This document shows positions 49,532-63,035 of a DNA stretch of 64,000 bases, one piece after another; the first letter of the stretch is position 1; every line of letters starts with the position of its first letter. The stretch is from contig VFFE01007109.1 in NCBI GenBank assembly GCA_008921705.1, positions 634,489 to 698,488 of the forward strand, given 5' to 3'. The position numbers and the translations under genes were made by a program. A model generated the notes under the pieces. That model ran no database searches and had not been told where the DNA came from. It saw nothing but the letters and a program-made list of their open reading frames with translations. The stretch is from Burhinus oedicnemus. Taxonomy: Eukaryota; Chordata; Aves; Charadriiformes; Burhinidae.

Positions 49532-52500
49532 AGCTGAATCTTTGGGAACTCCTTCCAGTTGATGCATCATTGAGGTGGTTAAACACATTGCATTATGGCA
49601 ATCTGTCACATCAGTGTTTCACACTGAAATACTGGACTTGACACATCGCTGGAAAAGGAAGTCAGACGATCCAAAATCCAGAGTTATGTTTCTTTTGAAA
49701 CTTGAGATTCCAAAGACAGAATTTTCACCTACTTAACTCAGATTGCAGGAGGGGGAAGAGGAGGGGGAAAAAAAAAAGAGGTTTAAGTAATTATAATACA
49801 GCTTTTTATGCATTAAAAATAATTTGTATGAAAATAATAGTGTCTTGATGGTCCTGCTTGTGAGTGGAAGCAGCCAATGCTGTGTAAATACCTCTATTTA
49901 TTTTGGTGAGCCTCTCTAAAGCAGTTATGGAAGGACAATACAGGGGACAGAATCTGACTCTCCAGCAAACAAAATGAAATGTATTGCCATATTTTTATGC
50001 AACAATGTCTTGAATATATGGAGTCCTAAAGCTTTCACTAGCACACGAACTCTTACCTGATCCCTTGATGTTGATGGAAATTTAGCCCACGAACAACCTT
50101 CTTGAGATAACGCTTCTTTCGACAGCCATATGATTTAGTAATAGTTTCAGGGCTGTATCTTGTATTTCCAAAGGAAGAATTGCAACTCCATTGAAATACA
50201 AAGCTTAACTTCTAGAGATGTGAAGAATATGCTGCATTCCAATGGCATAAACAGCAAGGGAGGCAAAGGCAGGAAATTTTGGATTTTGTAAAATGGCTGT
50301 TTTCCTATTTCTAAAAAATAAAGACATAAAAATATTTTTGTGGTGATTTCATCACAAAAAAAAAAAAAAGGTCAAGATTATGAACAACTATGTTCCAATA
50401 TTATAGTGCAAAATAGTTAGGAGTAGGACCTGGAAATTTAATTTTTTTAGCTTTAATCAGCATACAATAATGTGGATGAGTAATTAATATGGAAACAAGG
50501 GTTAAGATGGATTGCCACAGTTTGGAGGAAAAAGACTGCCATCTGGACAATATTGCCAGCTCAAGATTATATGCAAGTCTCAGTTATTCAGTGTTTGTTT
50601 GTAACAATGGAGGATATGCAATATATTAAGTCTAACAATAAAAAGACAATGTTTATCACCCTTAATAATACCAGAGAATGCTTGAAATTGTGACACATTA
50701 ACTTTTCTTATATGCATTGCATGTATTGTTTCTACTATTTTCATCTAAAGCTTTTTCAGAACTGAATTCATTATTTTTAAGCACTTTGGGCTTAACAATA
50801 GCTTTTGTTGGAATTTCTAAAATTTCCTACACTTTGGCATGTTTTACAGAGCTCTTGTGCAAGCAATGAGAGGTATTAAAATAATCTTAAATCTTCAGTG
50901 GATTCTAAAGAATATCTGTTTCTTGAATACCCCATGGCATCCTAGGAACCAAACGTCGTGCCAGATCATTCTTTCCTTCATCCCTTCCATCTCTGAATCA
51001 TCTGCAAATGACTCTTCCTCACCAGCAACAGTTTTCTTGTGATAAAGTCCTGCCTCTTACAATGTCCACCTCAGATCTCCTGAGTTTATACTACACATTC
51101 AAGACCTCATGGAGTTCTCTAAGATTTACACAGCTGTGGCAAACAACTTCAAAATTAACCACCTGACCTTGCCTAAAATGCTCAAAGAGCTCAAATTCCT
51201 TATTGCAGACAAAAGAATCAAACACAATTGAAGGCCCTAGGGCCATGATGGTTTTTTAGCTATCAGGCATGAAACCTCCTCCCTCTGCTTTTTCAGAGGA
51301 CTTGATTTCACCAGTGCCTTTTTATCTGTTCTCTGCATCTTCCATCTCCATAAAGAAGCCATCTTTACCAGAGAGGCCATAAATGACCATTGAGGAAAGA
51401 GTGGTCACGTTTATCCGGAAGCAAAAGAGGTGCTAAATTGATACCAAATTCACAGCTGAGAGCTAGTCTTAGACTTTGCTATGGGCAGAATACCAACTAT
51501 AATCTTTTATGAGCTCCCATGAAGTTGCAGATACCTCTCACATCCTTCTAACTTCTGTCTAATTGCCAACCCACTACAGGATACGGCCTAAACCTTTGTA
51601 ATATTAGGCTTTCTATTCTGATTTATAATTAATTATTACAGCAAATGCCTTCATTACCTTCTACCTCATCTTAGGATTCATTTTGCATGAATGAAATTCC
51701 TGGGGAAAATGTACTTTTTCCACAGAAATTTATGTTCAAGGTAGATGTTGAACTGAAGAGCAGAAAGACAAACACTCTTGGAGCGCACCAGGGAGCAGCT
51801 CTAGGGCTGTTCTGGGCACATATTGCTCCCTAGAAAAAGACAAGAAGCTAGCAGGCATTCGGTATAGATCCTTGTCAGCTCAGACATGTTCCACGTAAAC
51901 TAAAATAGAGGAAATTCATACAGTGGGGCTTCATCTTTTAATGGGAACACAGTCCTTGTCCAACTCTCATCGGCTCAGTAAAATAGCACTGTTTTCTTTG
52001 CCAAATTGCCTTATAAGGCCACAGCAGGGTCTGGATTTGCCCATTACCACAGGGTTTAATGACCTTAAGCACAACACTGAATTACACCTCCAATTGCTAT
52101 TTCTATCTGATTAAGCTCTGAAAAATGCAGAAGGCTGGGTACATACATACAACACTGGAAAATGGACTGACATGTTGAGCTATACCATGCAGTATTTAAT
52201 CCTCGTTCAACACAACTCATGATTATTTACTGAGGCATTCAGAAAGGGATGTGTTACTACAAAGCTATAGAACTGAAAAAGCTGTTCTGTTAAAAAAAAA
52301 AAAAATTGAAGTACTTAGCAATAAACTTACAGGAAATCTGTCACTGAAGTGATCTCAAGAAGCCACTACCCGATTACCCATGCCAAAGGCTCGCCAAAGT
52401 CATGATTGTGTAAATAACTACTCAGGAATAGGAGAAATGGGTTCAAAGCTTTTCTTTTGGCCATAACCTAAAGCAAAATAAGTGCAAACTTCACAGAGAT

Positions 52501-54330
52501 CAATTTGCAAAATAATTATCGATTTTACCATTGTGGCATAACTGGCTGCAGTTCTTCCAAATGGTCATCAACTAGTCTAGAAGTTTATCTAAACTGGGCA
52601 TCACAGTCATTACAAAATTCAGTGAAAGTGAAAGGTAGGGTATGGATGTAGAACAATACTACTATTTTTAAATTACTAAAATAGAGCTTTGAGATATAAT
52701 AAGAACCAGAGCTAAAAGCTGAATGGCAGCTTTTTTTTGTTTTGTTTTAAGCTTTCATGTTGACCTCTGCTCTACACAAACTTAAATCTGTTTTACATCA
52801 GAAGCTTCAGGGACAGAAGAGTACATGGGAAAAGAACATGTCTGGGAGTTTAGAGAGGACTGGCTAAATTTTTTGAGCTCCAGTGGGACTGGTGACATAA
52901 CTAAAAAGCAACAAACAGCAGGTGAGAGGAAGGATTTAAATGTAAATAAGGACACTTTGAAGCCATAGGTTTTTATTGATCACATTCACATTTACAAATC
53001 AAATTCCCTGTTTTCAGAAAAATGTGTAACTAAGAAAGAATCCAAAAGCCATAAAATACCAAGCAGGGAAAGAAAAGATATTAAAGAAGAGTAAAGGCAT
53101 GGAATTATGTTGATAAATATTCCCTGGCCTAAAAAAATCAACTAAATACCCTATTTTGTTTAATTAAAAATCACTGAATTATTTAAGGATATCTGACTGA
53201 ATTAAATATTGAAGACACATCAGGATCTGCATAGTGGTGTGATTAGTAGTTTATATAGTTATTAAGATCTGCCCATTTGGACCTGAATTCAACCTCCAAT
53301 TAAAAAAAGTTATTAGAAATTCAGTCCCACAAACAACTCGGCACATACATACCACATGCTTTAAAATGGTTAAATATTCTAATTCACCCAATTCACCCAT
53401 TAGTAAAAGACAAGAGCTTATTTTCTTTTTTCAGCGGTCAACGTATACAAAGAAACTACGACCATTTAAACAGCCGTGGTTTAACAGATAGCGTTTGCCA
53501 TCCTACTAAAGGTGCTGTTCACGTGCTATCCATGGGCTCAGAGTTCAAACAGCAGCACATTCACTCTGGAAAAAAGTGGTGGTTGCAGATAACAATCTGA
53601 AAAGCTGAAACCACTGAAACATGATGGTTTGCAGTTAGAAAATATTTGTGTGTTTTACCAGAATGTAACCCATTACACTGCCGACTGGGAGAAATAAAAA
53701 TCCAGTGGGAAGACACGAAATTAGATCAGAGCTCTCTCAAATGAAAAGAAATCCAGTCTTGCTGAACTGAAATGTGATCATTCGGATGGCATTTCTATCA
53801 GCTCATTCATTTAAAACTCAATTTAATGCTATGTTAGAAACTTTACCTTAACAAATGCTAATGTGTATGTGCAACTCGGCTTGCAGGAGCAGGCCCATTA
53901 ACAGGTCTGAACAAACGGTCCTCTACGGGGAGCCCACAACCACACGTTGCGAATGGAGGCACAGATTCACTCCACCAGCTTTAGGCAGATAGCTGAGGTA
54001 CTGAAGACTATAAAAAGTGTCTTACCAGCTTGCACAAGATGTACATTCGGCCCAGTTGTCCTTGAGAGTGACCAAAAGGGGATGCCTGGGAATTAGCGCA
54101 AGAAAGAAGCAAACATTTAGCAATATTTACCCAGAAAACTCTGTCAGCCTCCAAAAATTTGCATCTTGGAAGCTTCCTATTAGCAATCCTTGCTGGACTT
54201 CTCTTCCATGAACTTGCCCACTGAACCCCTAGAAAGGATCAATACCTGCAGCATGTGGGCTCATGACAGGTAATGCTTGGCTACACATTGCGCACAGAAC
54301 CACCGTGGTCTCCTCTGAGGTTGTGCATTT
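49532..54330. other. Non-coding AT-rich stretch
   Basis: No gene recognised. A runs at 50356-50369 and 52292-52305. The interval 50820-51600 has a T/C-rich plus-strand texture like decayed CR1 in reverse, but I could not match any CR1 block, so I do not call it. The frames at 50839-51042, 51923-52114 and 54017-54211 have no domain. Confidence 0.55.
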
Positions 54331-54370
54331 TGCCTTTATTCAATGCATGTTGCCTTTATTTAATGCCCAT
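54331..54370 (+). repeat. 20-bp tandem duplication
   Basis: Two adjacent units share TGCCTTTATTYAATGC (Y is C in the first, T in the second) and differ at the ends. It is a small local duplication. Confidence 0.75.
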
Positions 54371-56590
54371 GCTTTTGGTATCAGAAAAAATAGTAGGCAC
54401 TTCTTCCTCTCCATGGCAGTCATGATTTTTTGACCCTTTTTCATACCTTCTCTCCATTACCTTTTTGGCAGCCTGAAGAATATGGCCTATGTAGCTGTTC
54501 CTTCTGTAAAGGACGTGAAGTCAGGACTGCAGGCGCCCAAGGCTGCTCCACTGCTCTGTGGAGGGTGTTCACACACTTTCACCTTATATTTAAGGATTCA
54601 CCTTGTACAGGCTGAATCATTCTCCAAACATCTGTTTTTTCCTAGAGGAAGGAGGTAGCCTTGATAACCGTTCTAAATCTAAGATGTAATTCAGACGTCA
54701 GGCTGGTGTTTTGAAGGAGATGGAGTCAGATCAAATTTTACTAAATTTATCAGGTGAAGATCTGAGTGTTTCTGTTTAGTGAGATGGAGAAATTTATGCT
54801 ATTAATGGTTGCTATTTGACAGTGGTTTCTTTTCATTACATGAAATGAGAAAACAGGGACAGTTCATTATGAAGATAGTGAAAGTTATAAAGCCAATATA
54901 GGCTGAATCCTACAAGTGCATGTGGGGAATGTAATGTATGAAAATGCAACATCAAAGAAAGATGAGCAGGGAATGGAGAGCAGAGAAACATGTAATGAGC
55001 CGAGTCAGACTGAAGTCTAAGATAATTGGTTAAGGATTACAGCACTTGGGAAATGCTATTCTGCAGAAGTAGAAAATGGATTGAAAGGAATGGGACCCAG
55101 TCAATCAGTAACCACATTATAAGGACCAGAATAATTTCCCCTATTCTTCGAGTGGAGAAGCTGAGGCTCTGAACAGAGCTAGCAGTGACTGTCTCACCTG
55201 GAACAGCTCACCCTGATCTGGGACCAGACCCAGCCCAACCCATTCTTTGCCCAAAAGCTTCTTCTAAATATTTTTCCTATTAACTCTGGGGCTAGAGAGA
55301 ACTTAATAACCTGTCAGTGTGAAATTATTAACTCTCTTAGTGGCAAAGGCATGGAGTGGGGTTTGTGGCCCGGTATAAGTTCTTGCTGTTTGTGCAGTGT
55401 TAAATAAGTCAGTTGATCAATGGTGCTCTGATGATTTATTAACGTCATGCTGCCAATGAGAACTCAGGCTGAAACTTAAGATGGATCAAACTTAATTTTA
55501 AAGCACTGAAGTGAATATCATAGCTTTCAGGGACTTATAGAACTGATTGTATATTTATCATATATTAGCACAGAAAGCAAAATACATCTGAGTAATAAGG
55601 AACGTATCTCTTTCACCAGTTCAAAGCACTGGCAACAGCATTAATAGCAAATTGTGTTTTATCATGTTTTCTTGCAATTACACAAAAATGGCTTGATATC
55701 CCAGTGTCATAAGCAACTCCTATGTTGTGTACTAAGTGCCTTTGTTTTTCAAAAAGAGGAAAAAAACCCTAAATCTAATTTCACTTGGATATGAGTACAT
55801 TGCTTTCATTTCAGTGAAAACAGTCCAAATGGCATGAAGTCCTTGGTGAACAAAATTTGAGTATTATTAAAACAGCTGAAACAAAACACTGCAAAATGTA
55901 TTTTTCTTTTCTCATGAAAGATTCACAATGCCATACTGCCCTAGTTAGTATCATTATTTCTAAAGTTTGATTCATGATTTATGCCTCATTTAGGGTGACA
56001 CTGTACCCGCCTAGCATAGATTTATTTAGCAACTGTCTGCTACACCAAGAAAGGCTGCTGTTCTCCTTTCCCATTATATATACATATATAAGCAGCACTG
56101 CAGGGGAAACTGGTCCATAAACAATTACCACTGAAAATCATATGGGAGACCAAGCAGAGCTTATATTAAGAGGATTTGATTATTTGCACTACCATCAACT
56201 TTGGTATATTTTTACAGTTCAGATCTATACCTTTAAAATATATGTATATATTAAAGAGAATTGTATAAGGATCCTGGAGCCATCGTAAGAGTTAAAATAT
56301 TTATAATTACACTTTGGATTTACTGGATTTACTCAGGCTTTCATCTGAGATGTGTACTGATTGATAAAGATGGTTAAGTATTATCTTCCCCAATTCACTC
56401 TTTAAGAACCTGAACCACATACAGCCTGAGCAGCTTCTGAAGCTACCAGAAATATCTTTTTATACCGCCAGAAAATTCTCAGTTGAGAATAAGGCTACGT
56501 CCGCATTGGCAAATAGTGCAGACCAGCAGAAGTAGATCTGCAGAGCAAAACAGTTGACACTGAGGACCAAAAATCTACATTATAAGCATT
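54371..56590. other. Non-coding AT-rich stretch
   Basis: No gene or named element seen. A small GC-richer patch is at 54470-54620, where a 61-codon plus frame has no recognisable domain. Confidence 0.6.
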
Positions 56591-56625
56591 TCTCTTTTTT
56601 TTTATTTTTTTTTTTATTTTTTTCT
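56591..56625 (+). repeat. T-rich low-complexity run with A interruptions
   Basis: Long T runs separated by single A bases (units of TTTTTTTTTA type). Confidence 0.85.
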
Positions 56626-59600
56626 TTGGACTAGCTCTTGTTTGACCCCACAGACTGAGTGCCTATTTGTAGCTGGAGTGTGTCAGATGTAGTCCTGGAG
56701 CACATCTTCTGTTTTACTTTTATCCAAAATTAATTCCAGTTTACGTATGCAAGACAGTTCCTCAATGTGAACAAAAACATAAACAGTGGGGAAGGTCACA
56801 AGATTTGCTTTAGAAGGGCGCTCCTGGTCCAAGCTAAAATGCAAAGGCAGACTCAGTAACTGCAATGTCAGCTGGACAGAGACTGATTCAAAGCCCCATG
56901 GAGCCAGCAGTGAGGTGAGGAGATGGGGCCTTTCCAGAAGCTTCAGTAGAACCAGGTTTTGGGCCACCATGGGCCATTGCTTGGTTGCCAGGTCCCCTTG
57001 GCTGTGTCTGAACAGATATGCTCTTGGGTTTGTATTCTGCCTGAAAACATGCAAAACTTGCTTCATACCACACATCATATTGTGCGTTAAAAACTATCCA
57101 CATGACAGGCAGTCTTCCAGAGATAACAATAATCTTCAGGTGATGCCAACAATTCGTACTTACTGGATGTGTGTGGTGCTCTGCTGAGCCCAGCCACTCA
57201 ACACAGTCTGCTGAGCAACAAGAAAAAGAGACTCCAGCTCTGCTATGCTCTGTCAGCTTTCCTAACTGCTTCAAGAATTTTTTTCTGAGGACTTTACTAA
57301 TACGTTTACATGAAAAGACAACGTACGCTGTCCGGCCCAGATACATGTATTAGATTATATTCACACATCGTATCCTGTAAGACCACATGCATGTCCCAGA
57401 TTATCAGGGAGTTTTCCATGTTTCCAGGATACAGAAGTCTATGAAGGCAGCAAAATTTAGACTTCCCAAGTCAGCTTCAGTGGATTTTCATGCTTGTGTA
57501 ATGGAAATGAACATTGAGCTATTGTTTGTCATCGGAGAACTGCTCTATCTGTGATGCAAACAGGGTAATTTTTCCACTGTTACCTTTACTTTGAATACAC
57601 AGACAAGGAGAAAAGAAATTTAAAGCTAGAGAGAGAGAGAGGGGTCAAAACATACAAGAAAAGCTGTAGAAAAATTTCTGGAAGAATCTGGGTTTTACAT
57701 AACAGGTTTGAGACAGTAGATTAGTTTGTTTATACTGTTTTGGCTTGAGGATTGTCCATCATGTGAACATAGCACGCCCCTGCTGAATATTTTGGCCCCC
57801 ACTAATTTTTAAGTCTAACGTAGACCCTGAGAACTCTGGCACTGAGCACTGTCTCAATATCGCAAAATTCCCAATGTCTGGTAAACTTTTTTGAGTGATC
57901 TACAGAGGTTTGCATGTGGATGTAAGGATTTTTATATGGAGATCCATTCCAAAGCTGGTTAAGGTACCTACTTACTATGTACACATAGCTGCTAAGGCTT
58001 TAAAAAAAATATCAAAGAATACAGAAGTATCATTTAAAAGTTGGAGAGGATTTAGTACCAAATCTCCAGTCCCTTATGCAACCAATTGCTACCTTGTACC
58101 TCATAAAATATAGTAGAGCAGTTCAAGTTGATCTGCAGGCACTATAACTCGTACTTCAATTTTACCTAAATACAAAAGTAATAAATTATGGTGAGTGATC
58201 CTTGCTTTTTAACTGCCTTTCTAATGCATTTTGAAAAAGATAAATGCTCAACACTTAAGCTGCACATAAGCTTCTTGCTCCTTTATATTATTTCCTATAA
58301 ATAAAAATATAAATGCTTGTGGTCATGCAAGTTGATCTTTGAGTACATGGTATTATAAATCTAGTCATGATCCATTTCCCTTGAAAATAAATATGACCTT
58401 TTCTTTTAAGACGCAGGACAAAAAGGCTCTTTCTTAAGGACATAACCACCCAATAATCTGAATAGCCACTTAGCCCAAAAAGTAAAGACATTGCTCCTGG
58501 GCATGGGTACTAACTGGGTACATGCTCTCCATGCCAAGCAGGAAGCAGGCTCTTAGAGAGGCAACTCTTTGGGACAGAACTGTGCTATCATCAGCCCAGA
58601 GCACCACGCCAGCATCAGCTGGTGCCTTGTGTTTATTGCAGGCAAATTTGCCCTCTGTACATCTTTTCTCATATTTTGTTGCCATTCACGTTCTTATTCC
58701 TGTGGCTTTTCTTCTCTTCTGCATTTACCTTTTCTATCACACTAACATCAAATCTCCATTTCTAATCTGCCAATGTCTCTGCTATCTTGCAAATCACCCC
58801 CCTTTAAGTTCACGCTCTTACTCTCTTCACAGTGACAGTATTTTCACTCAGGATGCCCCTTTATCTCCAAGGCTGTCATTTTCTGTAGTAAACCCCAAGG
58901 GAAGCTATGAATTTCCTAGATATGCCATAGGAAACATCTCTGGTCTCTCTGGTGTTTTTTGTATATACCATAGTATACGGCTGCGACAGTATTAGTATAT
59001 GTACTATGGAGTCACTGCATCCCAGAAAATTCCTTAAGGTGTAACCAGCACCTACCTATTTTCTCCTCCATAACATTAAAATGGTGTAAGCTTTTTGAGT
59101 TTAGCCATTGCCACTTGCCTGCCACTGTAGACATGATCTTCTGAGTGTTTAATATGTTAAACTTCTTAACACCAGATGCTGTCTAGGCATTCTTACACAG
59201 AGCTGTTTACTTTCCATGCGTAGAGGTATCTAAGGAAAAAGTAAGTCAAAGCAAAATGAAGAATGAAAAAGATAGGAAAGGATTTTTTTATGAACGGGAT
59301 CAAATAGATATTATATAAGGGAATGTCTGTATTCTGTGTCGGTTACTTACTCTTGAACTTATGTCCTCTGCTTCGCAATTCAAACTATTCTTTCCCTTTA
59401 ACTGAAGTTGCCAAAATATAGTCTTCATCAACATTGATTCAACACATCATCATCTAAAACAAGGTGATAAAGCTGGTATTTATATCTATCAGGGGACTGA
59501 CTGCAGATGATGGCAACGACCACCTCAAAAGGTATAATTCTCTGCCACAGTGTATATCAGTATTTTTCTTAATTATTTCTGACATTTTACCTGTTACTCC

Positions 59601-62600
59601 AAGGACTTTCTCAGAGGGTGGAAATAAAGGGGAAAAATGGGTTTTGTGCCACAGATGAAGAAATACATCTTCTGTAAGTAATTCCCAGAAGAAATCTTGG
59701 AAATCTTATGGGGTCAGGAAAGAGGTAGGAAAGTAGCATTTGTCATCCCTGCTGAATTGGTCATCTAAACTTACAGTAGCACTAAAGCTGAGTGACTTAT
59801 CTGCCACCCCTTAGGCAAGAAGAAAAGTGAGGATAAAGAAGTATAGAGGGAGAAAAAAAAGAGCATTGTGAAAGTAAGTATCATCTAGAAAGCTGCCTAA
59901 AGATTTTGGTCTTCCAGCTACTTATCTCCCGTTTCCCCATAGCTGATGTCCATTCACTTCTGTTATTAGAAATCACATATAGCAAAAATGAAGAACCATA
60001 CAGCTGAGGTTTCGGCAAGGATCAAAGTTCACCAAGTTTAGGACCAGCAAGTAATATCTGAGAGTGACCGGGAGAAAAATTTTCCAGCTGAAGAGCTGTA
60101 CAGATGCAATAAGAGTGGCCAAGGACCACCATCTACAGAAAATACTAAGGCAGGATGAGTGACAGGCAGCCCACAAGACCAAAAGATGCCTTGAAAAAAG
60201 CATGTAAAAGAGCTTGTTACAAGTCACAGCTTTTGACATGAGTTCGATGCAGGCTGGACAACTGGGTCATGAAGAGCAACGCGTCATATAGCCCTAGAGA
60301 AATTTCAAGCATAGCTGGCTGCTCAGCTTAATGACACCATTATTAAACTCAAGATAAGTAAAACAGACAATAGCAGACATGAGCTTCCTGTTCTTATCTT
60401 AAAAACCTGCAAACACTGCGGCTGTTCCAGAGCAATACACGAAGAACTCATCATCTGGTTTCCAGCCTTGGAGCCAGTTTCTGTACAAATAGTCTCCTCT
60501 CACCCTCTGAATACTCCAGCATCCTGTGTTGATGACCCACCAGCATGAGCATGGTGAGCAAAACATGAGTTTCATATAGCTATAGGACCTATTTTATCTT
60601 GCATTACACAGATATAAATCAAGCTAACAGCACTCCATGGAAGCTCATATGTATAGAAATGCATTGCTAGGTATAGCAGCGTTTCTAACATGGGTTGCTT
60701 AGGACAGACCAGGAGCACGCGAATTATTCTGTATTTAACAGAACGAAACATGTATCTTTCGGATATTCACTAGTTAGGTGGTTTGTCCTTAATCTACACT
60801 CAATCAAAAATGAAAACGCCTTTTTTCCTCTATTTCTAGTGTTGGCTACATGGTGGCCTGCCTTTAAGAAGGCATTTACTGCCTACCTCTGAGAGATAGA
60901 AGAGGAAGGGTGAGTGATTTTCATGCTCTGGCACTCATTGTAGGCTGTTTAATTTGTCAGGACTACTAGGCCATGGTTTTGTGCTTTGACAGGTTTTTGT
61001 TATTCCTGCTAATCCCATTTCTGTTGTGTAATGTGCGTGGCAGCATCTGGTGACAACAGAATAGAACACCTAATTGTGAATGAATACAGAGCGCCCTGTT
61101 CTGCCACATTGCCTGTTGCACTATTTTTGCATTTTTATGGCTGAGGGTGGGCTTCCAGGAGCTGCAAAGCAGACAGCCCATCGTTGTAATCAAATTTGCC
61201 ATTTGCATGTGTGTGTTCTCAGCAGCCTTCGTATTTCTACGGCCCCTAGGATTCCCCGAGTTTGGCTTTCTGGCTCCCTCTTCTGAGTGGAGAGGATGAT
61301 CATATGTATTTATTAAACAACCTCTCTTTACTTTAAGAATTAAGTCACAATATGAAACTGATGGTTTTAAGTGCATTTGGGTGTCATTAAAAGGAGCAGA
61401 ATGTGAGAAGGGCCAATGCAGTACCTGCATGACTGTTGCTGCCCTCACCCATAGCATGGTTTCATTCACTTGCTGGACACAAGGACCAGCAGCTGCCTGC
61501 AGATCTCCTCTCCATCTGACCATCTTTTTTTCTGCTCCACTCCATTATGATTTATGAGTGGCTCACTTACTCCAGATGCTATTCCACTTTGCCACTTGAT
61601 GTGGCACAGTGAGCAAGCGGGGGAGCCATGGGTTATGCTCAGCATTGACCATATAAGCCAAGCTTGGCACCTTGTAGGATAATGGCACAGTGACCATAAG
61701 TGCTCCCAAAATGCAAGACTAGGATATCTATTTTTAAATAGTGGTCTTGTGGATTTTGGGGGAAGGAGTTCAGTTCAACGTCTTTAAAACCTCCTGAGAG
61801 CAGATTACTGATTTAATCAAAAGTTTATACAAATACCCTCTTGCTAGGGTACTGATCAGATGGCTTCATCTGTGTGTAACTTAAACTGGTTCCAGCTAAT
61901 GACAGTATTGCAACTTAATGCCCTCACTGGCAATGAGAAGTGCTGAAAGCCACCCTTTGGCAAGAAGCCATTGTCATTGTTGACAATTGGTGTAACATAG
62001 CTACCCAAAATACCGATAGATCAGAGTAGTATTGAATTTGACAAAATGGACCAAGGCTATTATTTTATAGAACACAGATATTTTGAATAGACTGATAAGC
62101 CTTTCTGACAAGAGGACTGCACATATTTTCAGCTTCGATTCTTCTCAGTCACAAGCACTAGTATTGCAAAACAAGACTGAAAAAATTCGCTGCCCACATC
62201 AATCTTGCAGAAACTTTCAAAAGATTAATTAAAACAAAGCTCTTAAAAAACAGGGATCTGAAGTATATGAATGACAACATCAAAAAGAAAAACTTTAAGG
62301 AGGGTGTCCAGAATTCAATTAAAATGCAAGCTTCAATTTTCTGCTGGTAACACTTGGTACAATTTTTCTCCCAGTAAACAACACAGCTCTTCTTTATTTA
62401 CCACAATAACATAGAATCAAAACATGAAACCTGTTGGATGTGCAACCAAAAAAAGATCTAAAGCTGGTATAACATTTAACAGATTACTCATACATTTTAC
62501 TAACTCCTCTGTATTAAAGGGTGTTGAATTTACTAAGTTTAAAAAAGGTGGTCAAATAATACAGTAAATATGAAAGCAGTTTCAGGACTGAGGCATGAAA

Positions 62601-62941
62601 CAGCATACAATCCACACACGAAACTAAGATCTTGTCTTATGCTTTCTCTTATCTGCTACAGTTCAATTCTAAACTGAGTTCTAAGGAAAAATAAGATAGT
62701 GTGAAAGCAAAAATATTTATGTATGCTATGCATACAAAATAGACAACCAAGGGAGAAATGTTCCTCCTTATCAAAGACTTGTATTAGATGTATCCTTCTT
62801 CTAAGCATCTGTGGACAAGTTCCCCAGAAAAGATGCCTTTCATCAACTATGGGAGCTGTTATTCGTTATCATCATCTGTTTATAATCAATGAGAACAGTT
62901 GGATGCTCAGCACTCTTGAAAATTGAACCAATTATTTAGGT
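56626..62941. other. Non-coding stretch
   Basis: No gene recognised. The part 56780-57260 is GC-richer and has overlapping frames on both strands (131, 133 and 152 codons); no domain is visible in any. A (GA)n run is at 57628-57642. Plus-strand frame 58522-58995 (157 codons) and minus-strand frame 60966-61523 (185 codons) are long but featureless: no conserved motif, signal peptide or family resemblance. Confidence 0.55.
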
Positions 62942-63035
62942 CAGTAGTTTTTAACCTTTTTCTATTTGTGGACTCTTAAGCATTTTCCAGTGGATGTGAG
63001 GCGCTGTTAGAAATTTTGCTCATGTAGATAGCTGT
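62942..63035 (+). mobile_element. One end of a decayed hAT-type MITE
   Basis: The segment begins CAGTAGTTTTTAACCTTTTT and continues TCTATTTGTGGACTCTTAAG. This resembles the CAGTGGTTCTCAACCTTTTT terminal repeat and the following 'atttgtggacc' of hAT-family non-autonomous elements common in vertebrates. The expected other end (AAAACCACTG-like) was not found downstream, so the element is truncated or its far end is beyond recognition. Confidence 0.5.

Noticed and set aside
50820..51600. Possible third old CR1 in reverse
   Set aside because: The T/C-rich texture is suggestive, but I could not match the FADD region or any other CR1 block.
56683..57346. Overlapping frames of 131-152 codons on both strands
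   Set aside because: They occupy the same GC-richer bases in several phases, which is what a shortage of stop codons produces. No domain in any of them.
58522..58995. 157-codon plus-strand frame
   Set aside because: Low-complexity hydrophobic and Ser-rich translation with no family resemblance; a minus-strand frame overlaps its start.
60966..61523. 185-codon open frame on the minus strand
   Set aside because: No recognisable domain or motif; a shorter plus-strand frame (61080-61286) overlaps it. Treated as chance, although a decayed retrocopy cannot be excluded without a database search.
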